A DNA stretch of 64,000 bases from Rugamonas apoptosis (lineage in GTDB: Bacteria; Pseudomonadota; Gammaproteobacteria; Burkholderiales; Burkholderiaceae_D). Positions within the stretch are counted from its first letter, which is position 1. Every line of letters begins with the position of its first letter. Position numbers and translations under genes: made by a program. The notes below the pieces were generated by a model. It searched no databases, was not told where the DNA came from, and saw only the letters and a program-made list of their open reading frames with translations. The stretch covers positions 124,001 to 188,000 of the forward strand of contig NZ_JACEZU010000012.1 in the NCBI RefSeq assembly GCF_014042355.1. The letters are read 5' to 3'. This document shows positions 1 through 9,104 of this stretch, piece by piece.

Positions 1-1
1 C

Positions 2-298
2 GTGCGTCTGGAACAGGGCGGCCATCTGTCGCGCATCCTGGAAGGCGCCACCGAGATCGAGGTCAATTCGCTGCACGGCCAGGGCATCGCCACGCTGGCG
101 CCCGGCCTGCAAGTGGAAGCGCGCGCCGAGGACGGCCTGGTGGAAGCCTACAGCGTGGCCGACGCCCCCGGTTTCTCGCTGGCGCTGCAATGGCACCCGG
201 AGTGGCGCCTCGAGCACAACCCCGATTCCCAGAAAATGTTCCTGGCGTTTGGCCAGGCATGCCGTATCTATCAAAGCAAAGCAGGGAGAGGCGCATGA
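2..298 (+). CDS. puuD: Gamma-glutamyl-GABA hydrolase, 3' part (PuuD family)
   Basis: This is the C-terminal ~98 residues of a class I glutamine-amidotransferase-fold hydrolase; the 5' end lies outside the window. PuuD-type enzymes release GABA from gamma-glutamyl-GABA in the cytosol, the last step of the glutamylated putrescine pathway. What is visible is VNSLHGQGI followed by QWHPEW, which carries the His and Glu of the Cys-His-Glu triad; the nucleophile Cys is upstream of the window. The function is supported by the adjoining PuuA, PuuB and PuuC-like genes on the same strand. The other reading would be a generic peptidase C26 protein. Confidence 0.85.
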   Translation: MRLEQGGHLSRILEGATEIEVNSLHGQGIATLAPGLQVEARAEDGLVEAYSVADAPGFSLALQWHPEWRLEHNPDSQKMFLAFGQACRIYQSKAGRGA

Positions 299-412
299 GG
301 ACCTACGAACTGTGGGCGCGGCGGGTTCCTTAGTGCCCCAGTCCACGCACGACCATAAGCGCGCGGAGGGCGGTACGGCGCCGCGCAAGATCAAGACTGA
401 CGAGAGATGCAA

Positions 413-1783
413 ATGGCAATACGCGAGAACTTCACCTACACCGACATGGACCTGTGGCTCAACGAGAAACGGGTAACGGAAATTGAATGCCTGGTCCCCG
501 ATTTGACGGGCGTGGCCCGCGGCAAGATCCTGCCGCGCGGTAAATTCACCCAGGAGCGCGGCATGCGCATCCCCGAGGCCGTGCTGGGCATGACCGTGAC
601 GGGCAACTACCCGACCGAGGACACGGCCTACGACCGCGCCATCTCCAGCACCGATCGCGACATGATCCTGAAGGCGGACCCCACCACCATCACCATGGTG
701 CCCTGGGCCACCGACCCCACGGCGCAGGTGATCCACGACTGTTATTTCGCCGATGGCCGCCTGGTCGACTTCGCGCCCCGTTCCGTGCTGCGCCGCGTGC
801 TCAAGCTGTACGCCGACCGTGGCTGGAAGCCTGTGGTGGCGCCGGAACTGGAGTTCTACCTGACGGCCAAGAACAGCGATCCCGACCTGCCTTTGAAACC
901 GCCCATCGGCCGCAGCGGCCGCGCTGAAACCACGCGCCAGGTCTACAGCATCGACGCGGTGAACGAGTTCGATCCCCTGTTCGAGGACATCTACGACTAC
1001 TGCGACATGATGAACCTGGACGTGGACACGCTGATTCACGAGATCGGCGCGGGCCAGATGGAGATCAACTTCCTGCACGGCGACCCATTGGGCCTGGCCG
1101 ACAAGGTGTTCTTCTTCAAGCGCACGCTGCGCGAGGCGGCCCTCAAGCACGACATGTACGCCACCTTCATGGCCAAGCCGATGGCGGGCGAACCCGGTTC
1201 GGCCATGCACGTGCACCAGAGCGTGGTCGACATCAAGACCGGCCAGAACATCTTCAGCGCGCCCGACGGTTCGGCCGCGCCCATCTTCAAGCACTACATC
1301 GGCGGCCTGCAGCGCTATATGCCGTCGGCGATGGCGATCGTGGCGCCGTATGTGAATTCCTACCGCCGCATCGTGCGCCACACGGCCGCGCCGATCAACA
1401 TCCAGTGGGGCATGGACAACCGCACCGTGGGCTTCCGCATCCCCGAGTCGGGCGTGCAGGACCGCCGCGTGGAAAACCGCATCATCGGCGCCGACGCCAA
1501 CCCTTACCTGGCGCTGGCCGTCACGCTAGCCTGCGGCTACCTGGGCATGGTCGATGCGCTGGAGCCGACTCCGATCACCGAGGGCAGCGCCTACGACCTG
1601 AAATTCGAGCTGCCGCAAGGCCTGCCCGAAGCGCTGCACGCGCTGCGCGCCGAGGACAAGCTGCGCACCGTGCTGGGCGACCGTTTCATCGACGTGTATG
1701 CGGCCATCAAGGACCTGGAACACCAGGAGTTCATGACCGTCATCAGCCCCTGGGAACGCGAGCACTTGCTGCTGCACGTGTAA
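413..1783 (+). CDS. puuA: Glutamine synthetase family protein, gamma-glutamylputrescine synthetase-like (copy 1)
   Basis: ATP-dependent ligase of the glutamine synthetase fold, expected to join glutamate to putrescine as the first step of the Puu pathway. About 456 aa, the usual length of PuuA and of GS-III/GlnT-like enzymes. The GS core is visible: an N-terminal domain with LVPDLTGVARGK, the catalytic EINFLHGD region, AMHVHQSV, and the ATP/Glu-binding segment NRTVGFRIPES. ATG codons lie at 407 and 413; the GAGAG at 402-406 abuts the first but is 6 nt from the second, so 413 is preferred. It lies 114 bp after puuD. A second paralogue lies at 11956. Substrate (putrescine or another amine) is inferred from context. 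Confidence 0.85.
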   Translation: MAIRENFTYTDMDLWLNEKRVTEIECLVPDLTGVARGKILPRGKFTQERGMRIPEAVLGMTVTGNYPTEDTAYDRAISSTDRDMILKADPTTITMVPWATDPTAQVIHDCYFADGRLVDFAPRSVLRRVLKLYADRGWKPVVAPELEFYLTAKNSDPDLPLKPPIGRSGRAETTRQVYSIDAVNEFDPLFEDIYDYCDMMNLDVDTLIHEIGAGQMEINFLHGDPLGLADKVFFFKRTLREAALKHDMYATFMAKPMAGEPGSAMHVHQSVVDIKTGQNIFSAPDGSAAPIFKHYIGGLQRYMPSAMAIVAPYVNSYRRIVRHTAAPINIQWGMDNRTVGFRIPESGVQDRRVENRIIGADANPYLALAVTLACGYLGMVDALEPTPITEGSAYDLKFELPQGLPEALHALRAEDKLRTVLGDRFIDVYAAIKDLEHQEFMTVISPWEREHLLLHV

Positions 1784-1882
1784 GCGGTCGTTCGCAACAA
1801 AAATGATTAGCAGTACGCGGCCGTGCGGAACACGGCCGTACAACGACACTCTCATTCAAACGTACTTGAGATAGGGATCATC

Positions 1883-3337
1883 ATGTCTTCAAATCCACTG
1901 GCGCCCAGCGCCGCACTGGTGGCATCGGTGAAATCGGCCGCCACCCGCAACGAACTGTTCGACACGGCGGCGATCCAGAAATTGGACTCGGCCCACTACC
2001 TGCACCCGTTCACCGACTTCAAGCAATTGAACGAGAACGGCGCCCGCGTGATGGTACGCGGCGAGGGCATCTACCTGTGGGACTCGCAGGGCAAGAAGGT
2101 CTTGGACGGCATGTCCGGCCTGTGGTGCGTCAATGTCGGCTACGGCCGCACCAGCATCTCGGAAGCCGTCTATCGCCAGATGGAGACGCTGCCGTTCTAT
2201 AACAGCTTCTTCAACACCACCAACGTGCCGGCCGTGCAGCTGGCCACCAAGCTGGCCGAGATCGCGCCGCCCGGCTTCCAGCACGTGTTCTTCACGGGAT
2301 CCGGCTCGGAAGGCAACGACACCAACTTGCGCATGGTGCGCCGCTACTGGGACCTGATGGGCTACCAGGAACGCCACACCATCATCAGCCGTCACAACGC
2401 CTACCACGGCAGCACCGTGGCCGGCGCCTCGCTGGGCGGCATGGATGGCATGCACGCCCAGGGCGGCCTGCCGATTCCCGGCATCGTCCACATCGGCCAG
2501 CCCAACTACCTGGAGGCAGGCCAAGGCATGACGGAGGACGAATTCGGCCTCAAGGCCGCCTCCTGGCTGGAGGACAAGATCCTGGAAGTGGGCGCCGACA
2601 AGGTGGCCGCCTTCATCGGCGAACCGGTGCAGGGCGCCGGCGGCGTGATCATCCCGCCCGCCACCTACTGGCCCGAGATTCAGCGCATCTGCGACAAGTA
2701 CGGCATCCTGCTGATCGCCGATGAAGTGATCTGCGGCTTCGGCCGGCTGGGCAAGTGGTTCGCCTCCGAGCTGTTCGGCATCCGTCCCGACCTGATCACC
2801 TTCGCCAAGGGCGTCACCTCCGGCTACGTGCCGCTGGGCGGGGTGCTGGTGGGCGACCGCGTGGCCAAGGTGCTGATCGAGAAGGGCGGCGATTTCAACC
2901 ACGGCTTCACCTACTCGGGCCACCCGGTGGCGTGCGCCGCCGCGCTGGAGAACATCCGCATCATCGAAGCGGAGCAGCTGGTGCAGCGCGTGGACGAGGA
3001 CACCGGCCCTTATCTCAAGCAGCGTTTCGCCACGCTGGGCGACCATCCGCTGGTGGGCTACACCAGCAGCTGCGGCTTCGTGGCGGGCCTGAACCTGGTG
3101 CGCAGCAAGGGCGCCACCGTGCACGAGAACGTGGCGTTCGACGAAGCGCTCAGCGTGGGCATGGTGTGTCGCGGCTACATGTTCAACAACGGCATGATCA
3201 TGCGCGCCGTGGGCGACCGCATGATCATCGCGCCACCGCTGGTGATGACACGCGCGCAGATCGACGAGATGGTGGCGCTGATCCGCCATTGCCTCGACCT
3301 GACGTACGAGGACATCAAGCAGCGCGGCTGGGTATAA
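1883..3337 (+). CDS. Class III aminotransferase, putrescine/omega-amino acid:pyruvate type
   Basis: PLP-dependent fold type I transaminase of about 484 aa, likely SpuC-like: it would move the amino group of putrescine (or GABA, beta-alanine) to pyruvate. Visible landmarks are GSGSEGNDTNLRMVRRYW (phosphate-binding loop), the YHGST motif, FIGEPVQGAGG, the PLP aspartate in LLIADEVICGFGR, and the Schiff-base lysine in ITFAKGVTSGYVPLGG. An upstream in-frame ATG at 1823 exists, but the ATG at 1883 is preceded by a GAGATAGGGA purine stretch and gives the normal family N-terminus. It sits between puuA and the pot genes, offering a transaminase route beside the glutamylation route. Confidence 0.85.
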   Translation: MSSNPLAPSAALVASVKSAATRNELFDTAAIQKLDSAHYLHPFTDFKQLNENGARVMVRGEGIYLWDSQGKKVLDGMSGLWCVNVGYGRTSISEAVYRQMETLPFYNSFFNTTNVPAVQLATKLAEIAPPGFQHVFFTGSGSEGNDTNLRMVRRYWDLMGYQERHTIISRHNAYHGSTVAGASLGGMDGMHAQGGLPIPGIVHIGQPNYLEAGQGMTEDEFGLKAASWLEDKILEVGADKVAAFIGEPVQGAGGVIIPPATYWPEIQRICDKYGILLIADEVICGFGRLGKWFASELFGIRPDLITFAKGVTSGYVPLGGVLVGDRVAKVLIEKGGDFNHGFTYSGHPVACAAALENIRIIEAEQLVQRVDEDTGPYLKQRFATLGDHPLVGYTSSCGFVAGLNLVRSKGATVHENVAFDEALSVGMVCRGYMFNNGMIMRAVGDRMIIAPPLVMTRAQIDEMVALIRHCLDLTYEDIKQRGWV

Positions 3338-3402
3338 CAACTAATCGCACAAGAGCAGTCACACGAGACGCAGTCCAACTGTAAAAAGATCGGGAGAGAA
3401 GA

Positions 3403-4569
3403 ATGATGATGCCAGCACCAGCCCAGCACCTGAAGCACTTGAAGCGCATGAAGCACAACCTCGCGCGCGGCCTGTCGTGTATGTTCGCCGCCACCGCGGT
3501 GGCGGCGGCCGTGGCCACGCCGGCCATGGCGCAGGAAGAGAAGGTCCTCAACATCTACAACTGGTCGGACTATATCGCCGACGACACCATCAAGAACTTC
3601 GAGAAGGAAACCGGCATCAAGGTCCGCTACGACCTGTTCGACAGTAACGAAGTGCTGCACGCCAAGCTCACGGCCGGCAAGACGGGCTACGACATCGTGG
3701 TGCCGTCCTCCAACTGGGCCCGCCTGCAGATCGACGGCGGCCTGCTCAAGGAACTGGACAAGAGCAAGCTGCCCAACCTGGCCAACATGGACCCGCAACT
3801 GCAATCGCTGATCGGCCGCAGCCTCGATCCGGGCAACAAGCACCTGGTGATCTGGCTGTGGGGTTACACCACGCTGGGCATCAATGTCGACAAGGTCAAG
3901 GCCACGCTGGGCAGCATGCCGATGCCGGAAAACGCGTGGGACCTGATCTTCGATCCGAAGTACGCCTCCAAGCTCAAGTCCTGCGGCATCTCGGTGCTCG
4001 ATTCGCCCTCCGAAATCCTGCCGCCAGCCCTGCAATACCTGGGCAAGCCCGCCTTCTCCAAAAACAGTTCCGACTATCAGGACGCGGGCCGCCTGCTCAA
4101 CTCCATCCGCCCCTACGTCACCCTGTTCAGCTCCTCGGGCTACGTCAACGACATGGCCAACGGCTCGCTGTGCCTGGCGCTGGGCTGGTCGGGCGACATC
4201 AACATCGCGCGCCAGCGCGCGATCGACGCCAAGAACGGCAATCACATCGAAGCCCTGATCCCGAAGACCACTGCCACCCTGCTGTTCGATACCATGGCCA
4301 TCCCGGCCGACGCGCCGCACCCCAACAACGCGCTGATGTGGATGAACTACATCATGCGTCCTGAAGTCCATGCCAGCCTGACCAACAAAGTCTTCTACGC
4401 CAACCCGAACGCCGCCGCCATCAAATACGTCAAGAAGGACATCGCGGACAATAAGACGGTCTACCTGTCGGACGACGACAAGAAACGCATGACCGTCCCC
4501 GAGCCGTACAGCTCCGACATCCGACGCATCATGACCCGCGTCTACACCAAGTTCAAAACCGGACTGTAA
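3403..4569 (+). CDS. potF: Putrescine/spermidine ABC transporter substrate-binding protein
   Basis: Periplasmic binding protein of 388 aa, the PotF/PotD class of polyamine receptors that delivers substrate to PotHI. The N-terminus has a basic region, a hydrophobic stretch and an Ala-X-Ala site (TPAMAQ, near residue 44), so it is a Sec-exported protein. The mature protein opens with LNIYNWSDYI, a signature of the polyamine-binding family, and contains YDIVVPSSNW. The start at 3403 has a good GGGAGAGAAG ribosome-binding site; ATGs two and three follow at once and cannot be excluded. First gene of potFGHI; a strong hairpin (4588-4611) follows it. Confidence 0.9.
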   Translation: MMMPAPAQHLKHLKRMKHNLARGLSCMFAATAVAAAVATPAMAQEEKVLNIYNWSDYIADDTIKNFEKETGIKVRYDLFDSNEVLHAKLTAGKTGYDIVVPSSNWARLQIDGGLLKELDKSKLPNLANMDPQLQSLIGRSLDPGNKHLVIWLWGYTTLGINVDKVKATLGSMPMPENAWDLIFDPKYASKLKSCGISVLDSPSEILPPALQYLGKPAFSKNSSDYQDAGRLLNSIRPYVTLFSSSGYVNDMANGSLCLALGWSGDINIARQRAIDAKNGNHIEALIPKTTATLLFDTMAIPADAPHPNNALMWMNYIMRPEVHASLTNKVFYANPNAAAIKYVKKDIADNKTVYLSDDDKKRMTVPEPYSSDIRRIMTRVYTKFKTGL

Positions 4570-4587
4570 GCAACACCGCGTCATTTG

Positions 4588-4611
4588 CACACCCGGCAGG
4601 GGCCGGGTGTG
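4588..4611. promoter_or_regulatory. Intergenic hairpin between potF and potG
   Basis: A perfect 10-bp inverted repeat, CACACCCGGC / GCCGGGTGTG, with a 4-nt loop, lies 19 bp after the potF stop and 42 bp before potG. No T-tract follows. Similar stem-loops behind binding-protein genes in other ABC operons protect the upstream mRNA from 3' decay and so raise binding protein over membrane components; that role is inferred here. Confidence 0.6.
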
Positions 4612-4653
4612 GCCGCCGCATGTCCGTTTCACATATTTTTGTATTGAGCCATC

Positions 4654-5802
4654 ATGAATCCAGCACCATCCGCCAAGCCGGCGGTCGACGCCGGCCAGCC
4701 GTACCTGTTCATCCGCAACCTCGTCAAATCGTTCGACGGGGTGCGCGCCGTGGACGACATTTCCGTCACCATCAACAAGGGCGAGATTTTCGCCCTGCTG
4801 GGCAGCTCCGGCTGCGGCAAGTCCACCTTGCTGCGCATGCTGGCCGGTTTCGAAACGCCGACCGAAGGCCAGATCACACTGGCCGGGCAGGACATCGTCA
4901 GCGTGCCGCCGTACCAGCGTCCCATCAACATGATGTTCCAGTCGTATGCGCTGTTCCCGCACCTGACCGTGTGGGACAACATCGCCTTCGGCCTGCGCCG
5001 CGATGGCCTGCCGGCCGAGGAAGTGGCGACCCGCGTGGAACAGATGCTGGCCCTGGTCCAGCTCAAGGCCTACGGCCGCCGCAAGCCGCACCAGCTGTCG
5101 GGCGGCCAGCAGCAGCGTGTGGCGCTGGCGCGCAGCCTGGCCAAGCGTCCCCAGTTGCTGCTGCTGGACGAACCCTTGGGCGCGCTCGATAAAAAGCTGC
5201 GTGAACGCACCCAGATGGAACTGGTCAACATCATCGAGCAGGTCGGCGTGACCTGCGTGATGGTGACCCACGACCAGGACGAAGCCATGAGCATGGCCAC
5301 CCGCATCGCCGTCATGAGCGAAGGCCGCATCCTCCAGGTGGGCAAACCGGGCGAAATCTATGAGACGCCCAACTGCCGTTTCGTGGCCGACTTCATCGGC
5401 AGCGTCAATCTGTTCAATGGCAACGTGGTGGTGGATGAGCCGGACCACGTGATCGTCGACTCGCCCGAAGGCCGGCACTACATCAACCACGGCATCACCG
5501 GCACCAAGGGCATGGATGTGTCGGTGGCCGTGCGGCCCGAGAAGATCTGCCTGCAAACGGAAGCGCCCACTGGCGAGCAGCGCGCGCACGCCGACGAGCA
5601 TGGCTTCAACTGCGTGCAGGGAACGATTACGGCCATGGCCTACTTCGGCAACGACACCCATTACCACGTGAAGCTCGACAGCGGCATGCTGCTCAAAGTG
5701 TCGCGCACCAACGCGGCCCGCCACGACAGCGGCCGTTTGCAGCGCGAGCAGCGCGTGCACGCGTGGTGGGATGGCGCCGACATCGTGGCGCTGACCAGCT
5801 AA
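4654..5802 (+). CDS. potG: Putrescine ABC transporter ATP-binding protein
   Basis: ABC ATPase of 382 aa powering polyamine import. Visible in order: Walker A GSSGCGKST (about residues 50-58), Q-loop in MMFQSYALFPH, signature LSGGQQQRVALARSL, Walker B LLLLDEPLGALD, H-loop in VMVTHDQDEA, then a C-terminal TOBE-type regulatory region with VAVRPEKI. Length and layout match PotG/PotA. It is followed 9 bp later by potH. Confidence 0.93.
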   Translation: MNPAPSAKPAVDAGQPYLFIRNLVKSFDGVRAVDDISVTINKGEIFALLGSSGCGKSTLLRMLAGFETPTEGQITLAGQDIVSVPPYQRPINMMFQSYALFPHLTVWDNIAFGLRRDGLPAEEVATRVEQMLALVQLKAYGRRKPHQLSGGQQQRVALARSLAKRPQLLLLDEPLGALDKKLRERTQMELVNIIEQVGVTCVMVTHDQDEAMSMATRIAVMSEGRILQVGKPGEIYETPNCRFVADFIGSVNLFNGNVVVDEPDHVIVDSPEGRHYINHGITGTKGMDVSVAVRPEKICLQTEAPTGEQRAHADEHGFNCVQGTITAMAYFGNDTHYHVKLDSGMLLKVSRTNAARHDSGRLQREQRVHAWWDGADIVALTS

Positions 5803-5811
5803 GGAGCGCCC

Positions 5812-6732
5812 ATGAGAACCTCCACACTCACCCACGCGCTCACGCTGCGCTGGATCACGGGCCGCCGGCTGGTGATCGCCGTGCCGTTCGTCTGGCTGGC
5901 GTGCGCCTTCCTGGTGCCGTTTCTGATCGTGATGCGCATCAGCTTCACGGAACCGGACGCCGCCAACCCGTTCGGCACCCTGATGACGCTGATCGACGGC
6001 ATCGTCACCTTCAAGCTCAAGGTGTCGAACTACCTGTTCATCGCGCAGGACGACTTGTACAGCTTGACGTATCTGAGCTCGATCAAGTTCGCCGCCATCA
6101 CCACCGCCCTGTGCCTGCTGATCGGCTACCCGTTCGCCTACTTCATGGCGCGTGCCAAGCCGACCGTGCGGCCGGTGTTGATGATGATGGTGATGCTGCC
6201 GTTCTGGACTTCCTTCCTGCTGCGTATCTACGCCTGGAAGGGCATCCTGGCCAACAACGGCATCCTCAATCACTTTCTGATCAGCGTGGGCGCCATCACG
6301 GAACCGCTGCACCTGATGAACACCCAGTTCTCGCTCATTATCGGCATGGTGTACGCCTACCTGCCGTTCATGATCCTGCCGCTGTACGCCAACCTGGTGA
6401 AGATGGATGTGCGCTTCCTGGAAGCGGCGGCCGACCTGGGCGCCACGCCCATGCAGACTTTCTGGCGCATCACGGTGCCGCTGTCGAAGTCGGGCATCAT
6501 CGCCGGCTCCATGCTGGTGTTCATCCCGGCCGTGGGCGAATACGTGATTCCTGAGCTGCTGGGCGGACCGGAAACGCTGATGATCGGCCACGTGCTGTGG
6601 GACGAATTCTTCACCAATAACGACTGGCCGATGGCGTCGTCCGTGACGGTGGTGGTGATCCTGCTGATCCTGGTGCCGATGGCGGTCTTCAACAAATACA
6701 AGGCGGAACAACAGATGGCGGGGCGCGCATGA
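5812..6732 (+). CDS. potH: Putrescine ABC transporter permease PotH
   Basis: Inner-membrane permease of 306 aa with about six hydrophobic segments. The cytoplasmic EAA loop that contacts the ATPase is clear in LEAAADLGATPMQTFWRITVPLSKSGI. The start is supported by AAGGAGCG just upstream. Its last bases overlap the potI start as ATGA, a translational coupling typical of heterodimeric permeases. Confidence 0.92.
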   Translation: MRTSTLTHALTLRWITGRRLVIAVPFVWLACAFLVPFLIVMRISFTEPDAANPFGTLMTLIDGIVTFKLKVSNYLFIAQDDLYSLTYLSSIKFAAITTALCLLIGYPFAYFMARAKPTVRPVLMMMVMLPFWTSFLLRIYAWKGILANNGILNHFLISVGAITEPLHLMNTQFSLIIGMVYAYLPFMILPLYANLVKMDVRFLEAAADLGATPMQTFWRITVPLSKSGIIAGSMLVFIPAVGEYVIPELLGGPETLMIGHVLWDEFFTNNDWPMASSVTVVVILLILVPMAVFNKYKAEQQMAGRA

Positions 6733-7580
6733 ACGGACAGAATTTGATTCAACGCTGGTTCGGACGCGGCTGGCTGTCGCTGGGCTATGTGTTCCTGTAT
6801 TTGCCCATCGTGGTGCTGGTGGTGTTCTCATTTAACAGCTCGCGCCAGGACATGGTGTGGAGTGGTTTTTCGACCAAGTGGTATGGCGAATTGATGAACG
6901 ACACGGAGATCATCTCCGGCTTCGGCCTGTCGCTCAAGATCGCCGTGCTGACGGCGTTCGCCTCCGTCATCCTGGGCACGTTTGCCGCGTTCGTGATGGA
7001 CCGCTACCAGCGCTTCCATGGCCGTACCCTGTTCACGGGCATGGTCAGCGCGCCGCTGGTGATGCCGGAAGTGATTATCGGCCTGTCGCTGCTGCTGATG
7101 CTGGTGTCGGTGCAGAAGATGTTCGGCTTCCCGGAGCGGGGCCTGATGACGATCTGGCTGGGCCACACGCTGCTGGGCATGGCCTATGCGGCCGTGGTGG
7201 TGCAGTCGCGCTTGCAGGAGATGAGCAAGTCGCTGGAGGAGGCGGCCATGGATTTGGGCTGCAAGCCGCACCAGGTGTTTTTCCTCGTCACCTTGCCCAA
7301 CATCACGCAGGCGCTGGGATCGGCGTGGCTGCTCACGTTCACCTTGTCGCTCGACGACGTGGTGCTGTCGGCCTTCCTGTCCGGCCCCGGTTCCTCGACC
7401 ATGCCGATCGTGATCTTTTCGCGTGCCCGTCTGGGCCTCGATCCGCGCGTGAACGCCGTGGCGGCGCTGACCATCTTGGTGGTGTCGGTGGCCGTGGTCG
7501 CATCCAGCCTCTGGATGGCGCGCGCCGAACGCCTGCGCCAGAAACAGATTTCCGCTGCCTTCAAGGCAGATAACGAGTAG
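6729..7580 (+). CDS. potI: Putrescine ABC transporter permease PotI
   Basis: Second permease subunit, 283 aa, pairing with PotH to form the polyamine channel. Hydrophobic segments begin at YVFLYLPIVVLVVFSF. The EAA loop reads EEAAMDLGCKPHQVFFLVTLPNI. The start codon overlaps the potH stop by 4 nt. The DUF3138 gene follows 35 bp downstream, which suggests co-transcription. Confidence 0.92.
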   Translation: MNGQNLIQRWFGRGWLSLGYVFLYLPIVVLVVFSFNSSRQDMVWSGFSTKWYGELMNDTEIISGFGLSLKIAVLTAFASVILGTFAAFVMDRYQRFHGRTLFTGMVSAPLVMPEVIIGLSLLLMLVSVQKMFGFPERGLMTIWLGHTLLGMAYAAVVVQSRLQEMSKSLEEAAMDLGCKPHQVFFLVTLPNITQALGSAWLLTFTLSLDDVVLSAFLSGPGSSTMPIVIFSRARLGLDPRVNAVAALTILVVSVAVVASSLWMARAERLRQKQISAAFKADNE

Positions 7581-7615
7581 TCGCCTACAACAATCGATAA
7601 CAAAGGGGAGTAGTC

Positions 7616-9088
7616 ATGCACTTGATGAAAAAAATCGTCGTCGCCATCGCCGTCGCCTATCCGGCCATCGCCATGGCCGACAGCACCAAGGACTTGAAGG
7701 CGGAGCTGGAGGCGCTCAAGGCCCACGTGAAGCAGCTGGAGGCGATGATCGAGAAGGTGAGCACGCAGACGGTCCAGGCCAACACCCAGGCCAAGGAAGC
7801 GAGCGCGCAGGCGGCGCAGGCCAGCAGCAAGGCCGAGCAGGCCGCGGCCAGCGCCGGCAAGGCGGCCGAGAACACGGTCGATGTGGCCGAATTCAACCGC
7901 ATCCGCATCAAGACGGAGGCCATGGAGGACGCCCAGGAAGCGAACGGCTTCAAGGCCGTCAAGATCTCGGGCTACGTCGATCCGACCTACCTGTACAACC
8001 GCAACGCCAAGACGTCGAGCTTCATGTTCTTTAACAATAACAGCTCGGTCAACGGTTCCGGCGAGAGCTTCGGCTACGACAACACCTTCTTCGGCAGCGG
8101 CATGCTGAACTTCGAGAAGGAACTGGAGGGCGGCACCAAGCTGAAACTGACCATGATGCCCAGCAAGAGCGCGGGCGCCGGCTACAACTTCGGCAGCCTG
8201 GTACACGAGGCCTCATTCATGGTACCGCTGGGCGACTTGAACACGCGCTTCATCGGCGGCCAGATTCCCGACTGGACCGGCTATGAAATGATCCCGTCCA
8301 ACCTGAACAAGCTGATTACGCACAACCTGCTGTTCGACTTCTCGGCCGCCAACTTCTACACGGGCGCCGGCATGGAAGTGGTGCGCGGCCAGTGGGATTC
8401 CAAATTCATCGTCGGTAACCTCAACAGCGCCAAGATCGACGTGGCCCGCCGCAACACGCCCGGCCTGTTCTACCGCGTCGACTACGCCAAGGGCGAGTTC
8501 AATGGTTTCGGCTTCTCCGGCATCCACGCCGGCTTCGACGACCATACCCAGTTCGGCCGCCTGGACCTGATGGAAGTGGACGGCTACTTCACGCGCGGCG
8601 ACTGGAACCTGCAGGGTCAGCTGGGCTACGGCCGCCAGAAGGCCACCGCCACCAACGGCTACACGGCCGATGCTATGCACTGGTGGGGCTTGTCCGGCCT
8701 GGTGTCGTACAAGATCACGCCGCGCCTGGAATCCATCGCCCGTTTCGACTACATCAACAACAAGCGTAACGGCGGCGGCGTGTTCGGTTCCACTTACGGC
8801 GGCACCTGCCTGGACGCCACCGGCGCCGACGCCAACTGCCCGGATGGCCGCAACGGTTTCGGCTCCAGCATGAGCTTCGACGGCAGCAACTGGGTGGTGG
8901 CCGATCCCACCCAGGGCACCAACCGCTCCGCCTTGTCGCTGGGGTTAAACTATGCACTGATGCCGGGCGTGAATTTGAAGGGCGAATACCGTTACGACCG
9001 TTCCACCGGCAACGTGTTCAAGACTGCGGATGACCAATACCGTCGCGACAACCATGTGATCGGCGTGTCAACGCTGATCAGCTTCTAA
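7616..9088 (+). CDS. Outer-membrane porin-like protein, DUF3138 type
   Basis: 490-aa exported protein with a signal peptide ending near AIAMADS (about residue 22), then an Ala/Gln-rich coiled coil (about 23-95) of the kind that trimerises some betaproteobacterial porins, then a long region of alternating beta-strand character ending in ...VIGVSTLISF with a terminal Phe, the usual last residue of outer-membrane barrels. I recognise the layout as the Burkholderiales DUF3138 family from memory. The start at 7616 has AAAGGGGAG upstream; a second ATG lies three codons in. Wedged between potI and puuC, it may be the outer-membrane entry for polyamines; this is inference. Confidence 0.75.
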   Translation: MHLMKKIVVAIAVAYPAIAMADSTKDLKAELEALKAHVKQLEAMIEKVSTQTVQANTQAKEASAQAAQASSKAEQAAASAGKAAENTVDVAEFNRIRIKTEAMEDAQEANGFKAVKISGYVDPTYLYNRNAKTSSFMFFNNNSSVNGSGESFGYDNTFFGSGMLNFEKELEGGTKLKLTMMPSKSAGAGYNFGSLVHEASFMVPLGDLNTRFIGGQIPDWTGYEMIPSNLNKLITHNLLFDFSAANFYTGAGMEVVRGQWDSKFIVGNLNSAKIDVARRNTPGLFYRVDYAKGEFNGFGFSGIHAGFDDHTQFGRLDLMEVDGYFTRGDWNLQGQLGYGRQKATATNGYTADAMHWWGLSGLVSYKITPRLESIARFDYINNKRNGGGVFGSTYGGTCLDATGADANCPDGRNGFGSSMSFDGSNWVVADPTQGTNRSALSLGLNYALMPGVNLKGEYRYDRSTGNVFKTADDQYRRDNHVIGVSTLISF

Positions 9089-9104
9089 GTCAGGAGGAAC
9101 ACAG

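Noticed and set aside
295..333. A 12-codon frame overlapping the puuD stop as ATGA
   Set aside because: Too short to judge, no motif; kept only as a possible remnant.
3175..6831. A 1218-codon open frame on the - strand across the pot genes
   Set aside because: It mirrors well-supported potFGHI genes; His/Gly/Arg-rich composition is what GC-rich codon usage gives on the opposite strand.
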